A stretch of 26,813 bases of DNA from a bacterium (lineage in GTDB: Bacteria; B130-G9): assembly GCA_035527515.1 (NCBI GenBank), contig DATLAJ010000018.1, positions 1-26,813 on the forward strand, read 5' to 3'. The first letter of the stretch is position 1. Each line of letters begins with the position of its first letter. The notes below the pieces were generated by a model, which did not search any database, was not told the DNA's origin, and saw nothing but the letters and a program-made list of their open reading frames with translations. The position numbers were made by a program, and so were the translations under genes. This document shows positions 8,347 to 15,894 of this stretch, one piece after another.

Positions 8347-8795
8347 TGCTCTCCTCCTGTTGGCCTAAATTGCGTTCCAAAACAATAGTAATCCCCGAAA
8401 GGGGATACCGTGGGTAGAGCCGTGCGTGCAACGCAACGGGGAGGTTAGAAAGGGGGATTGTGGCGCCATTCGCACCGTCAGGCTACGCCTGCGGCTACCC
8501 ATGGTCTGCCCTTCGGGCACGAGCTTCTGCCCTCCATCCGCGAGGCAGCCCTAACGTTCCCCGCTCCAATCTGATTATTGGGGGCATAGACCGCCAATGA
8601 TAAGTACGCCCCACTTGTGTATTATGCGGCCTGAGCCGGGGCGATCGCATCGCAAGATGTGGGCACATCGCAGCTAAGTCGCAAGTTGATCGAAGCGGGT
8701 GCAGGATATAGAGTTTGGCTTCTGGCAGTTGTGGCCGGGTTCATCTCGCGCCGTTTGCAGCAGTGAGGCGTTGTTCAGAAGAGGCGTTGTAGGGT
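8318..8795. other. non-coding gap with a possible folded RNA or repeat element
   Basis: No credible gene is visible in these 478 bases. At 8391-8406 lies ATCCCC-GAAA-GGGGAT, a GNRA-type hairpin. From 8437 to 8563 an imperfect closing stem (8437-8448 with 8551-8563) surrounds three hairpins: CAGGC-TAC-GCCTG (8479-8491), TGCCC-TTC-GGGCA (8507-8519) and CTGCC/GGCAG (8527-8548). TGGGTAG (8411-8417) can also pair with CTACCCA (8495-8501). Downstream are GATGTG-GG-CACATC (8656-8669) and a weak promoter-like pair, TTGATC (8686-8691) and TATAGA (8707-8712), 15 bases apart, in front of the next operon. The element resembles a dispersed palindromic repeat as much as an RNA gene. Confidence 0.5.
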
Positions 8796-10220
8796 GTGAC
8801 GAAGGTTTTACTCGTTAATTATCTGCAGAATCGGGGGCTGAACCCATATCACCCAAAGACTGTGACGAAGGTAACAGGGGCTTTCCCGCCGTTGGGTCTC
8901 TTGTATTTGGCGGGGGTTCTGCGGAAAAGGGGTCTGGCCGAGGTCGAGGTGTACGACGCGAATGTCGGTCAGGATGATAACGAGACATTCATGAGGCGCG
9001 TCGCCTCGTCGGGGGCAGATATTCTGGGATTCACTTCTTCGACGTTCGAGTGGTTGACAACGTTGCGAGCGATCAACATGGGGCGCGAGGCTCTGCCGGA
9101 CTCTCTGATTGTTGTGGGGGGGCCGGCGGTCGGGGCATATCCTAGAGAGTGTCTGAAGACGAGGGCGATTGACGTTGGCGTAATTGGAGAGGGGGAGGAG
9201 ACCTTTGCTGAAATAGTCTCGCTCTACAATGAGGGTGCGCCGCTGGACAGGATTCTGGGGACGGCAACGCGGCGAGAGGATCGGGTCGTCGTAGCGCCTC
9301 CCAGGCCTTTCATTCAGGACCTTGACAGCATCCCGTTTCCGGCCAGAGACCTGATTGACAACGGGGCCTACAACGCCATATTCATTCGCAAGCCGTTTGC
9401 GACGATGATCACTAGCCGTGGTTGTCCTTTTCACTGTTCTTTTTGCTCGCGCTTCTATTTTGGCAGGAAGGTTCGCGCCAGAGGCGCGCCTAATATCGTT
9501 AGAGAGTTCGAGGAGTGTGAGGACCGATACGGGATCAAGGATTTCATGATTTATGACGACACATTCGGCGTGAAGAGAGATGTGGCGCAGGAGCTTTGCG
9601 ACCTGATCATCGAGCGGGGTCGCAAGTTCCGGTGGAGCGTGAGGACGAGGGTTGACTGCGTTGATGAGAGGCTTCTTGAGAGACTTCGAAAGGCTGGCTG
9701 CTATAAGTTGCACATGGGCGTTGAGTCTGGGAGCAATGAGATTTTGAAACGGATGAAGAAAGGGATCACGGTCGAGCAGGTGAGAAAGGTCTTCAAACTG
9801 GCCAACAAGATGGGTTTTGAGACGGTCGGCTACTTCATGTTTGGCTACCCCGGCGATACGCTCGAGACCATTCAGAAGACGAGGGACCTGTCCCTTGAGT
9901 TAGGCCTTTCTTGGGCAGATTTCTCGATAACTACACCTGCCCCTCGGACAGAACTTAATGACGAGTTCGAGCGGTCCGGTTACATAGATGGCGACTTTTG
10001 GAGACGCTACACACTTGGCGAGCCGGTTGACAGACTCCCGTACTTCACGAGCCCGGAGTTCGACGAGAAGGCACTCGAGGCGATTCTTCGCGATTCGTTC
10101 GCCAGGTTCTATCTAAGGCCATCGGTCATTTTGAGAAAGGCGCTCTCGCCTCAGTTCTGGTTCGAGGCCAAGAAGTCGATTGACGGTGCGCTCGCTCTCC
10201 TTAAGATGTGGCGGAAGTAG
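8796..10220 (+). CDS. B12-binding-domain radical SAM protein (BchE-like, COG1032)
   Basis: Radical SAM enzyme with an N-terminal cobalamin-binding-type Rossmann region (about 1-140, including VVGGP and VGVIGEGEETF) and a radical SAM barrel whose CxxxCxxC cluster is Cys210/214/217 (CPFHCSFC). MGVESGSNEILKRMKKG and FMFGYPGDT are typical of this superfamily, which includes cyclases, methyltransferases and lipid-modifying enzymes. The substrate cannot be read from the sequence. I do not see the classic DxHxxG cobalamin ligand, as in many members, so B12 use is uncertain. The start is GTG at 8796, with a weak GAGG about 11 bases upstream. It is the first gene of the plus-strand run that ends with lnt, and its neighbour is also a radical SAM protein. 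Confidence 0.9.
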   Translation: MTKVLLVNYLQNRGLNPYHPKTVTKVTGAFPPLGLLYLAGVLRKRGLAEVEVYDANVGQDDNETFMRRVASSGADILGFTSSTFEWLTTLRAINMGREALPDSLIVVGGPAVGAYPRECLKTRAIDVGVIGEGEETFAEIVSLYNEGAPLDRILGTATRREDRVVVAPPRPFIQDLDSIPFPARDLIDNGAYNAIFIRKPFATMITSRGCPFHCSFCSRFYFGRKVRARGAPNIVREFEECEDRYGIKDFMIYDDTFGVKRDVAQELCDLIIERGRKFRWSVRTRVDCVDERLLERLRKAGCYKLHMGVESGSNEILKRMKKGITVEQVRKVFKLANKMGFETVGYFMFGYPGDTLETIQKTRDLSLELGLSWADFSITTPAPRTELNDEFERSGYIDGDFWRRYTLGEPVDRLPYFTSPEFDEKALEAILRDSFARFYLRPSVILRKALSPQFWFEAKKSIDGALALLKMWRK

Positions 10221-10310
10221 CTGTTTGGCGTTCTCGTTTTGCGGACCATCAGGCAGATTGCGATGGAAACTCTGGGACTAGATTCTGTGACTGAGCCGGA
10301 TTCAGCGAGC

Positions 10311-13043
10311 ATGAGCGGTATTCTCGACGCTGTCCTGGGCACCGTGGAGAAGCCGGGCCGTTACTGCGGCGGCGAGCGCAACGCCATCAGAAAGGACCTA
10401 TCCAAGGTCCTCTTGAAAGTTGTGCTCGCATTTCCCGATATCTACGAGATCGGGATGTCGCACGTGGGGCTGAAGATTCTCTATAACATCTTGAACCTTC
10501 GGGATAGGACGGCCGCGGAGCGAGTCTTCATGCCTTGGAGGGATTTCGCGAGGGCTCTTCGCCGACTGAAGCTGCCGCTTTACAGCCTCGAGAGCAAACT
10601 GCCGCTCTCGGAGTTCGACGTCATCGGTTTCTCGCTTCAACACGAGCTGTCCTACACCGGTGTGCTTGAGATGCTTGACCTGGGCGGCGTTCCGATTCGC
10701 GCTTCCGAACGGGGCGAGAGTGCACCTCTGGTGATAGGCGGCGGGCCGTGCGCGTTCAATCCGGAGCCATTGTGGGAGTTCTTTGATCTCTTCGTGGTTG
10801 GCGATGGTGAACAAGTAATCAGCGAGCTCGCTGAGCTCTGGGAGAACCACAAGCGCGAGGGCTGGATAAGGGCAGAAGCCATTTCGCGGGCAAAGGATAT
10901 TTCGGGGGTTTACGTTCCGGGCGACTACGAGTTTGAGTATTCGTGCGGCTACGTCTCGAAGGTGATGCACGCCGGTAAGGTCTATGAGGACCCTTTCGCT
11001 GCGCCGAAAGTGGAGCGAGCGTTTGTCGAGGACCTCGAGAGCTCGCCTTATCCCGAAAAACCGGTCGTTCCCAACATCGCGGTCGTTCACGATCGGGCGC
11101 CGATCGAGATAATGCGAGGTTGCCTGCGCGGGTGCAGGTTCTGCCAGGCGGGATACATCTGCCGCCCAGTGAGGGAGCGGAGTCTTGGCAAGGTTACCAG
11201 TTTGGCCGAGTCGATAATCGCCAATACGGGCTTCGAGGAGCTGTCGTTTCTCTCGCTCTCGTCTGGAGACTACTCTGGCATAGAACGACTCATCAGGCGC
11301 AGTGCGCTGGGATTTGCGGAGAGCAAGGTTTCGGTCTCGCTTCCGTCGCTGAGGGTTGAGACGATGACGCAGGCCATAGTGGATGGCATCAGGAGCATCA
11401 AAAAGACTGGCTTCACTGTTGCTCCGGAGGCAGCGACCGAGAGGCTGCGGAGAGTGATCAACAAACCGATGAGCAACGAGATAGTGCTCGATGCGGTCAG
11501 ACGTGCGTTTGCCGCGGGATGGAAGCGTGTAAAGCTCTATTTTATGATCGGCCTTCCGAGCGAGACCGACGAGGACCTAGAGGCGATCGTGGGGCTCGCG
11601 AGGCGGCTCGGTTCCATGGCGAGGGGCAGCGGCGGCTGCAAGGTGGTAATGAGCATCGCAACGTTCATACCAAAGCCGCACACAGCATTTCAGTGGGCCG
11701 CACAGGCGCCTCGTGCGGAGGTGGTTGCGAAGCTCTCGCGCCTGCGTCGCTCGATAAGCGGCCGGCATGTGGAACTGAAGTGGCACAACGCCGAAATGAG
11801 CGTCATTGAAGGCGTCCTATGCCGTGGGGACAGGAGGCTTTCCGCAGCGGTGGAACGAGCCTGGAGGAGCGGCTGCGTTCTGGACAACTGGAGCGAGGAG
11901 TTCAGTTTCGACAAATGGATGGCGGCGCTTGAGGACACCGGACTGGCATATCAGGACTACATCGCAGCGCGCGAGCCGGGCAGGTTTCTCCCGTGGGAGC
12001 ACATATCCTGCGGCGTGTCGAGGCGATTCTTGCTTGGAGAGAAAGACGCTGCCGAGAAAGAGAAGCTGACGCCGGACTGCCTTGCTTCGGGCGAGTGTCA
12101 GTTGTGTGGTGCTTGTTCGGACCCCTCGTCCTATCTCAAGAAAACGCAGGCGATCCGGAGAGCTGCGGAGGAATCGAAAGGCGTTTCGATCACAGGCAGC
12201 GCGAGCTCGCGTGAGGCTTTTGGGAGAGCGTCCGCGAGGCAGATCGTCTTTCCACTGAGGTGCAAGTACGAGCGGATTGGGCCGTCTAAGTTCATCTCTC
12301 ACCTTGAGGTATTGACCGCGTTGGGTCGGGCAGCACGCCAGTCGGGACTGCCGGTCGAGTTCAGCAAGGGCTTCAATCCTCAACCTCGCATCTCGGCCGG
12401 TCTCCCGCTGCCAACTGGCCATGCTTCCCTCGCCGAATACGTGGATATCAGGGTTACAAGGCCGGTCGCGCCCGACCGGCTCATCTCACTGCTGAACGAT
12501 CATCTGATGGAGGGGATACGTTTTGTCGCTGCTCGGCACCTGTTCAGGAAGTCGCTCTCGCTGTGTGCTCTCGTCTCGGAGATCGATTACTCTGTGATGG
12601 TGAGTCTGGGGCGGCTGGCAGAGGCTGGGCACGCATTGGGCCTCAAGCATTTGGGCGAAGCGGGTTTCCATGAGGAGCGAATCGAGCTGCTGCTCTCCCA
12701 GAAGTCGATTATGGTCTCAAGAGTAACGCCGAAGAGGACGGTTGAGCTTGATCTCCGCCAGTTCATTGGCGCATTAAGCATGACCGGCGTTGAGAGGGGC
12801 AAACTCTTTCTGAGAATGACGCTGAAAGTGGACCGGGATGGCCGGACGGCGCGTCCGGCGATGGTTCTCTCTGCGCTTTACGGGTTGACTGAGGACATCC
12901 TATACTTTGCGGACATGACTCGCATGGAGCAGTATTGTTTCAGCAAAGGGGCGAGGCGGCCGTTGCTTGATGCGGTCGGACGGCCGGAGTCTGAGGGGCA
13001 GCGATTAAGGCGAGCGAGAGCAGGGCCTTGGGATGGTGCTTGA
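10311..13043 (+). CDS. fused TIGR03960 radical SAM + TIGR03936 (DUF2344) protein
   Basis: The first about 630 residues match the TIGR03960 B12-binding/radical SAM family: EKPGRY near the start, PDIYEIGMSHVGLKILY, and the cluster motif RGCLRGCRFCQAGY at about 11110-11155. A Cys-rich patch (CLASGECQLCGAC) follows at about 12080. From about 12240 the protein continues as the TIGR03936 family (RCKYERIGPSKFISHLE, then EFSKGFNPQPRIS). In many bacteria these are two neighbouring genes, often near ribosomal protein genes and RNase G, and a tRNA or ribosome-related role has been suspected but not proven. I chose ATG at 10311 because homologues begin about ten residues before KPxRY; ATG at 10263 and TTG at 10239 are in frame and no ribosome site decides. 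It overlaps the next gene by 11 bases. Confidence 0.9.
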   Translation: MSGILDAVLGTVEKPGRYCGGERNAIRKDLSKVLLKVVLAFPDIYEIGMSHVGLKILYNILNLRDRTAAERVFMPWRDFARALRRLKLPLYSLESKLPLSEFDVIGFSLQHELSYTGVLEMLDLGGVPIRASERGESAPLVIGGGPCAFNPEPLWEFFDLFVVGDGEQVISELAELWENHKREGWIRAEAISRAKDISGVYVPGDYEFEYSCGYVSKVMHAGKVYEDPFAAPKVERAFVEDLESSPYPEKPVVPNIAVVHDRAPIEIMRGCLRGCRFCQAGYICRPVRERSLGKVTSLAESIIANTGFEELSFLSLSSGDYSGIERLIRRSALGFAESKVSVSLPSLRVETMTQAIVDGIRSIKKTGFTVAPEAATERLRRVINKPMSNEIVLDAVRRAFAAGWKRVKLYFMIGLPSETDEDLEAIVGLARRLGSMARGSGGCKVVMSIATFIPKPHTAFQWAAQAPRAEVVAKLSRLRRSISGRHVELKWHNAEMSVIEGVLCRGDRRLSAAVERAWRSGCVLDNWSEEFSFDKWMAALEDTGLAYQDYIAAREPGRFLPWEHISCGVSRRFLLGEKDAAEKEKLTPDCLASGECQLCGACSDPSSYLKKTQAIRRAAEESKGVSITGSASSREAFGRASARQIVFPLRCKYERIGPSKFISHLEVLTALGRAARQSGLPVEFSKGFNPQPRISAGLPLPTGHASLAEYVDIRVTRPVAPDRLISLLNDHLMEGIRFVAARHLFRKSLSLCALVSEIDYSVMVSLGRLAEAGHALGLKHLGEAGFHEERIELLLSQKSIMVSRVTPKRTVELDLRQFIGALSMTGVERGKLFLRMTLKVDRDGRTARPAMVLSALYGLTEDILYFADMTRMEQYCFSKGARRPLLDAVGRPESEGQRLRRARAGPWDGA

Positions 13044-13815
13044 TAACAGTCTCATCTTGCCTAATTTTGAATCTAACGTGACAGCCGAAGAGGTTTCAAA
13101 AGCTGCCTCTCAGTCGATCGTTATCATCCCCACCTATAACGAGAGGGAGAACCTTGAGCTTGTTGTCTCGCGACTTTTCCGGCTCTATCCGACGATAAGT
13201 GTGCTGATTGTGGATGATAACTCGCCGGACGGGACTGGGCAGCTTGCCGACGAGCTTTCACTATCCTACGCTGGGCTTCGGGTCATCCATCGGGAGAGAA
13301 AGATGGGTCTGGGCACCGCCTACATTACCGGCTTCAGATACGCGATCAAGGAGGGTTATTCGTTCATCATTCAGATGGACGCCGACCTGTCGCACGCGCC
13401 GGAGTATTTAACCGTGTTCTTCGACAGGGTCCGCAACTGCGATTTCATACTCAGCTCTCGCTATATCGAGGGTATAAACGTCATCCATTGGGACCTTTGG
13501 CGAGTTCTGCTGAGCCTGAGCGCGAGCATATACTGTCGCGTGATCGGTGGCCTGAAAGTTACAGACGCGACTGGCGGGTTCAAGTGTTGGCGCCGCGAGG
13601 TGCTTCAGGCTATTAACCTTGATGCGGTGCAATCTACTGGCTACGCATTCCAGATAGAGATGACGCATAGGGCGCTCAGGGCTGGTTTCAAGGCGTGTGA
13701 GGTGCCGATAGTGTTTTTCGGCCGCTACCATGGGACAACGAAGATGTCCAAGCGAATCGTTTGGGAGGCGATATGGATGGTCTGGCGGCTAAGACTTGGC
13801 CTTTACAGGCGATGA
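13033..13815 (+). CDS. polyprenyl-phosphate mannose synthase (DPM1-like GT2)
   Basis: Family 2 glycosyltransferase that transfers a sugar, probably mannose from GDP-mannose, to a polyprenyl phosphate at the inner face of the membrane. Visible motifs are IIPTYNERENLE, VDDNSPDGT (Asp61-Asp62), the metal-binding QMDADLSH (Asp116, Asp118), SRYIEG, TDATGGFKCW, GYAFQIEM and GTTKMS. At 260 residues it has only the catalytic domain, without the C-terminal GtrA-like membrane domain of some relatives. About 25 residues precede the conserved core. The start is ATG at 13033 with AGGG nearby, overlapping the upstream stop by 11 bases. The sugar is inferred from the family; glucose or aminoarabinose carriers are possible alternatives. 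Confidence 0.87.
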   Translation: MVLDNSLILPNFESNVTAEEVSKAASQSIVIIPTYNERENLELVVSRLFRLYPTISVLIVDDNSPDGTGQLADELSLSYAGLRVIHRERKMGLGTAYITGFRYAIKEGYSFIIQMDADLSHAPEYLTVFFDRVRNCDFILSSRYIEGINVIHWDLWRVLLSLSASIYCRVIGGLKVTDATGGFKCWRREVLQAINLDAVQSTGYAFQIEMTHRALRAGFKACEVPIVFFGRYHGTTKMSKRIVWEAIWMVWRLRLGLYRR

Positions 13816-13839
13816 TCCCATTCAGCCGTCGTAGCTGTA

Positions 13840-13865
13840 TGGCGAAGTCGGCTGGCGAAGTCGGC
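13840..13865 (+). repeat. 13-bp tandem direct repeat
   Basis: Two exact adjacent copies of TGGCGAAGTCGGC in the 76-base gap between the mannosyltransferase and kinase genes. The following sequence (CACGCCTGAGCATAGCGGAGCCTG) is palindromic-looking, like common dispersed intergenic repeats. Its GGAG lies 6 bases before the kinase ATG and probably serves as that gene's ribosome site. Confidence 0.7.
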
Positions 13866-13891
13866 CACGCCTGAGCATAGCGGAGCCTGTC

Positions 13892-15427
13892 ATGCCGAGG
13901 GACAGCTCACACAGCGAACTGGGGCCAAACAGTTGGGAATGCATCTCGTGCGGAGCAATGAACTCCGCCAGCGATCGGTCCTGCCACACTTGCGGCGCGC
14001 CTGCGATAGTCCCCTTGGAGCCGATTCTCACGCTTGACGCGGACGAGCTACTTGCCCGCTTCGGCCAGTCAGGAGAACGGCTTATGGGCAAGCGCTACCG
14101 GCTGACCCGCGCGATCGGCGGCGGCTCGACAGGCTCGGTCTTCAAGGCGATTGACACCAACCTTGACCGCGTCGTTGCCATCAAGGTCCTCTCGACGACG
14201 TCGGCGGACGGGATGGATGTGAGCACCCGCTTCCTGCGTCTGCGGACAGAGGGTCAGGTGCTTGGCCGGCTGAGGCACCCGGGCCTCGTAACTGTGTTTG
14301 ACATGGGCAATGAGGGAGGCGTGCTGTACATCGTGATGGAGTTCGTAAAGGGCCGGCCGCTCAAGTCATTTCTGATTCAGCAGCGCTCAGTCCCGACCGA
14401 GGACGCGGTGTCGATAATGATACAGGTATCCGACGCTCTGCATCACGCCCACAGACATGGGGTTGTCCACAGGGACCTTAAGCCGTCGAACATAATGCTG
14501 CTCGAGGACGATAGGGTGAAGATAACAGACTTCGGGCTAGCTAAAGTCGCTTTCGGAGGAAAGGTCGCCGAGGCAGGACTAGCAATCGGCACACCATATT
14601 ACATGTCCCCAGAACAGCTCAGGGCCCAGGACGTTGACCATCGCAGCGACATCTTCTCGGCCGGCATCGTGCTATACGAGATGGTCACAGGCCAAAAGCC
14701 TTTTGAGGGCGACGACCTCAGCGAGATCGTTCGTGCGATTCTCTCGGGCCAGTTCGTCAGGCCCAGGCAGCTGAATAGCACTTTGCCGCCCGAGATCGAG
14801 GCCGCTATTGAAAAGGCGCTCGCCAATGACCGGGGCATGAGGTACTTCTCGATAGCGGAGTTCGGAGATGACCTGAGAGCGTGGCAGAGCAGGCAGAGTT
14901 TCAGCCTGACTGAGGAGGTGGAGCTGTCGTTTAAGGAGCCTTCCGCCCGGCGCAAAGGACCCTACGGGCGGCCCAAAAGGAGGCTGGGCGAGGCTGCATT
15001 CATCCTGGCTGTTGTTGCTCTATTTGTCTCGGCCACACTTGCTCTCATCCACGTCAATTCAGATGAGCACGCCCTCACGAAGACGGCAGAGTCGATGCTT
15101 GAGGATTATGCGATGCAGCGCTTCGATCGTGTCTATCAGCGGCTGTCGGACGATTTCAAGGGCAGGTACAGTCTAAAGGACTTCATGGACTTGCCTTACT
15201 TGGGATTTTTGAAAGCTAGTTCCCCCGGCGCAATGCTCTGTTCAGTTGACAAGATCATCTTCCTCAAGAGAGGAATGGTGGGAAATGTGATCGTCTCGGT
15301 CCGGTACTCCGACGCTATCACCGCTCAGCGTTACACGATGCGGTGGGTGAAGGAGGGGGGCGAATGGCAATGCCGCAACCCCGAGTATGAGGATTACGCA
15401 AAGATGTTCCCCAGATCCGGAGATTGA
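13892..15427 (+). CDS. zinc-ribbon transmembrane Ser/Thr protein kinase (PknB-like)
   Basis: Hanks-type protein kinase. The N-terminus has a zinc-ribbon motif (CISCG and CHTCG: Cys17, 20, 31, 34). The kinase domain covers about 68-332: glycine loop IGGGSTGSVFKA, Lys98 (VAIK), likely alpha-C Glu120, HRDLKPSN (Asp195), DFG (Asp213) and SPE, all intact, so it should be active. A single membrane helix at about 368-388 places about 120 C-terminal residues outside the cytoplasm. That region (SMLEDYAMQRFDRVYQRLS and onward) has no PASTA repeats and looks NTF2-like at best, perhaps an envelope sensor. The start is ATG at 13892 with GGAG 6 bases upstream. The stop shares TTGA with a possible start of the next gene. 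No partner phosphatase is adjacent. Confidence 0.93.
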   Translation: MPRDSSHSELGPNSWECISCGAMNSASDRSCHTCGAPAIVPLEPILTLDADELLARFGQSGERLMGKRYRLTRAIGGGSTGSVFKAIDTNLDRVVAIKVLSTTSADGMDVSTRFLRLRTEGQVLGRLRHPGLVTVFDMGNEGGVLYIVMEFVKGRPLKSFLIQQRSVPTEDAVSIMIQVSDALHHAHRHGVVHRDLKPSNIMLLEDDRVKITDFGLAKVAFGGKVAEAGLAIGTPYYMSPEQLRAQDVDHRSDIFSAGIVLYEMVTGQKPFEGDDLSEIVRAILSGQFVRPRQLNSTLPPEIEAAIEKALANDRGMRYFSIAEFGDDLRAWQSRQSFSLTEEVELSFKEPSARRKGPYGRPKRRLGEAAFILAVVALFVSATLALIHVNSDEHALTKTAESMLEDYAMQRFDRVYQRLSDDFKGRYSLKDFMDLPYLGFLKASSPGAMLCSVDKIIFLKRGMVGNVIVSVRYSDAITAQRYTMRWVKEGGEWQCRNPEYEDYAKMFPRSGD

Positions 15428-15432
15428 CCAAG

Positions 15433-15735
15433 ATGCCTGCACCTAGCGCAAGAGAAAAGGAGGACGGCGTGCTCATTCGCGTGCGCGCACAGCCTGGGGC
15501 ATCGCGCAACGAAATCGCGCGCGGCCCGGATGGGATACTGAAGGTCAGGGTAACCGCGGCAGCTGTCGAGGGTGCGGCCAATAAAGCACTCATCAAGCTG
15601 TTGTCCAAGAGTTTGGGCGTTCCCAAGTCCGGGATACGCATCCACTCGGGCGAGACCTCGCGTAACAAGGTAATTTTTGTAGCGGGCATTTCGGCGGCTG
15701 ACGTGGAATCAAGAGTCCGAAGCCAAGAGTCGTAG
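15433..15735 (+). CDS. DUF167 / YggU family protein
   Basis: A 100-residue member of the widespread DUF167 family, whose function is unknown. Recognisable are the strand VRAQPGASRNEIA, the central KVRVTAAAVEGAANKALIKLL, and the end IHSGETSRNKVIFVAG. I chose ATG at 15433, with GGAG 10 bases before it, over the in-frame TTG at 15424, whose only ribosome site would be 1 base away. It follows the kinase gene directly. The 159 bases between it and lnt hold an open, Arg-rich frame that I do not consider coding. In other bacteria this gene often lies near yggT and envelope or division genes. Confidence 0.9.
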   Translation: MPAPSAREKEDGVLIRVRAQPGASRNEIARGPDGILKVRVTAAAVEGAANKALIKLLSKSLGVPKSGIRIHSGETSRNKVIFVAGISAADVESRVRSQES

Positions 15736-15894
15736 GGCTGAGGGTTTGCGGACAGATATGCGATTGTGGCAGATGGAACCCGTTGTGGAGAACTCAGAGG
15801 GTTGAGAGAGAGATGGAAGACCTCGTCGCGGCTGTCCCGGAGGCGAACCCGCAGTGCTTCCCTTCCGGCCAGGCGACCTAAGCAGACAGACAGT

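Noticed and set aside
8411-8450. AGAGCCGTGCGTG resembling a group II intron domain V or 5' GUGCG boundary
   Set aside because: The GAAA-bearing domain V hairpin, the bulged-A domain VI and any reverse transcriptase gene are missing.
8638-8650. GCGATCGC octamer, like the cyanobacterial HIP1 site
   Set aside because: Only a single copy was noticed in the window, and nothing else suggests a cyanobacterium.
8808-9713. Long minus-strand frame (301 codons) opposite the radical SAM gene
   Set aside because: It is a shadow frame; the plus strand carries clear radical SAM motifs over the same bases.
10398-11090. Minus-strand frame of 230 codons inside the TIGR03960/TIGR03936 gene
   Set aside because: Antisense shadow without motifs or a start signal.
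15766-15894. Upstream in-frame extension of lnt
   Set aside because: The 43 extra residues are Arg/Ser-rich and lie before a normal Lnt N-terminus with its first membrane helix.
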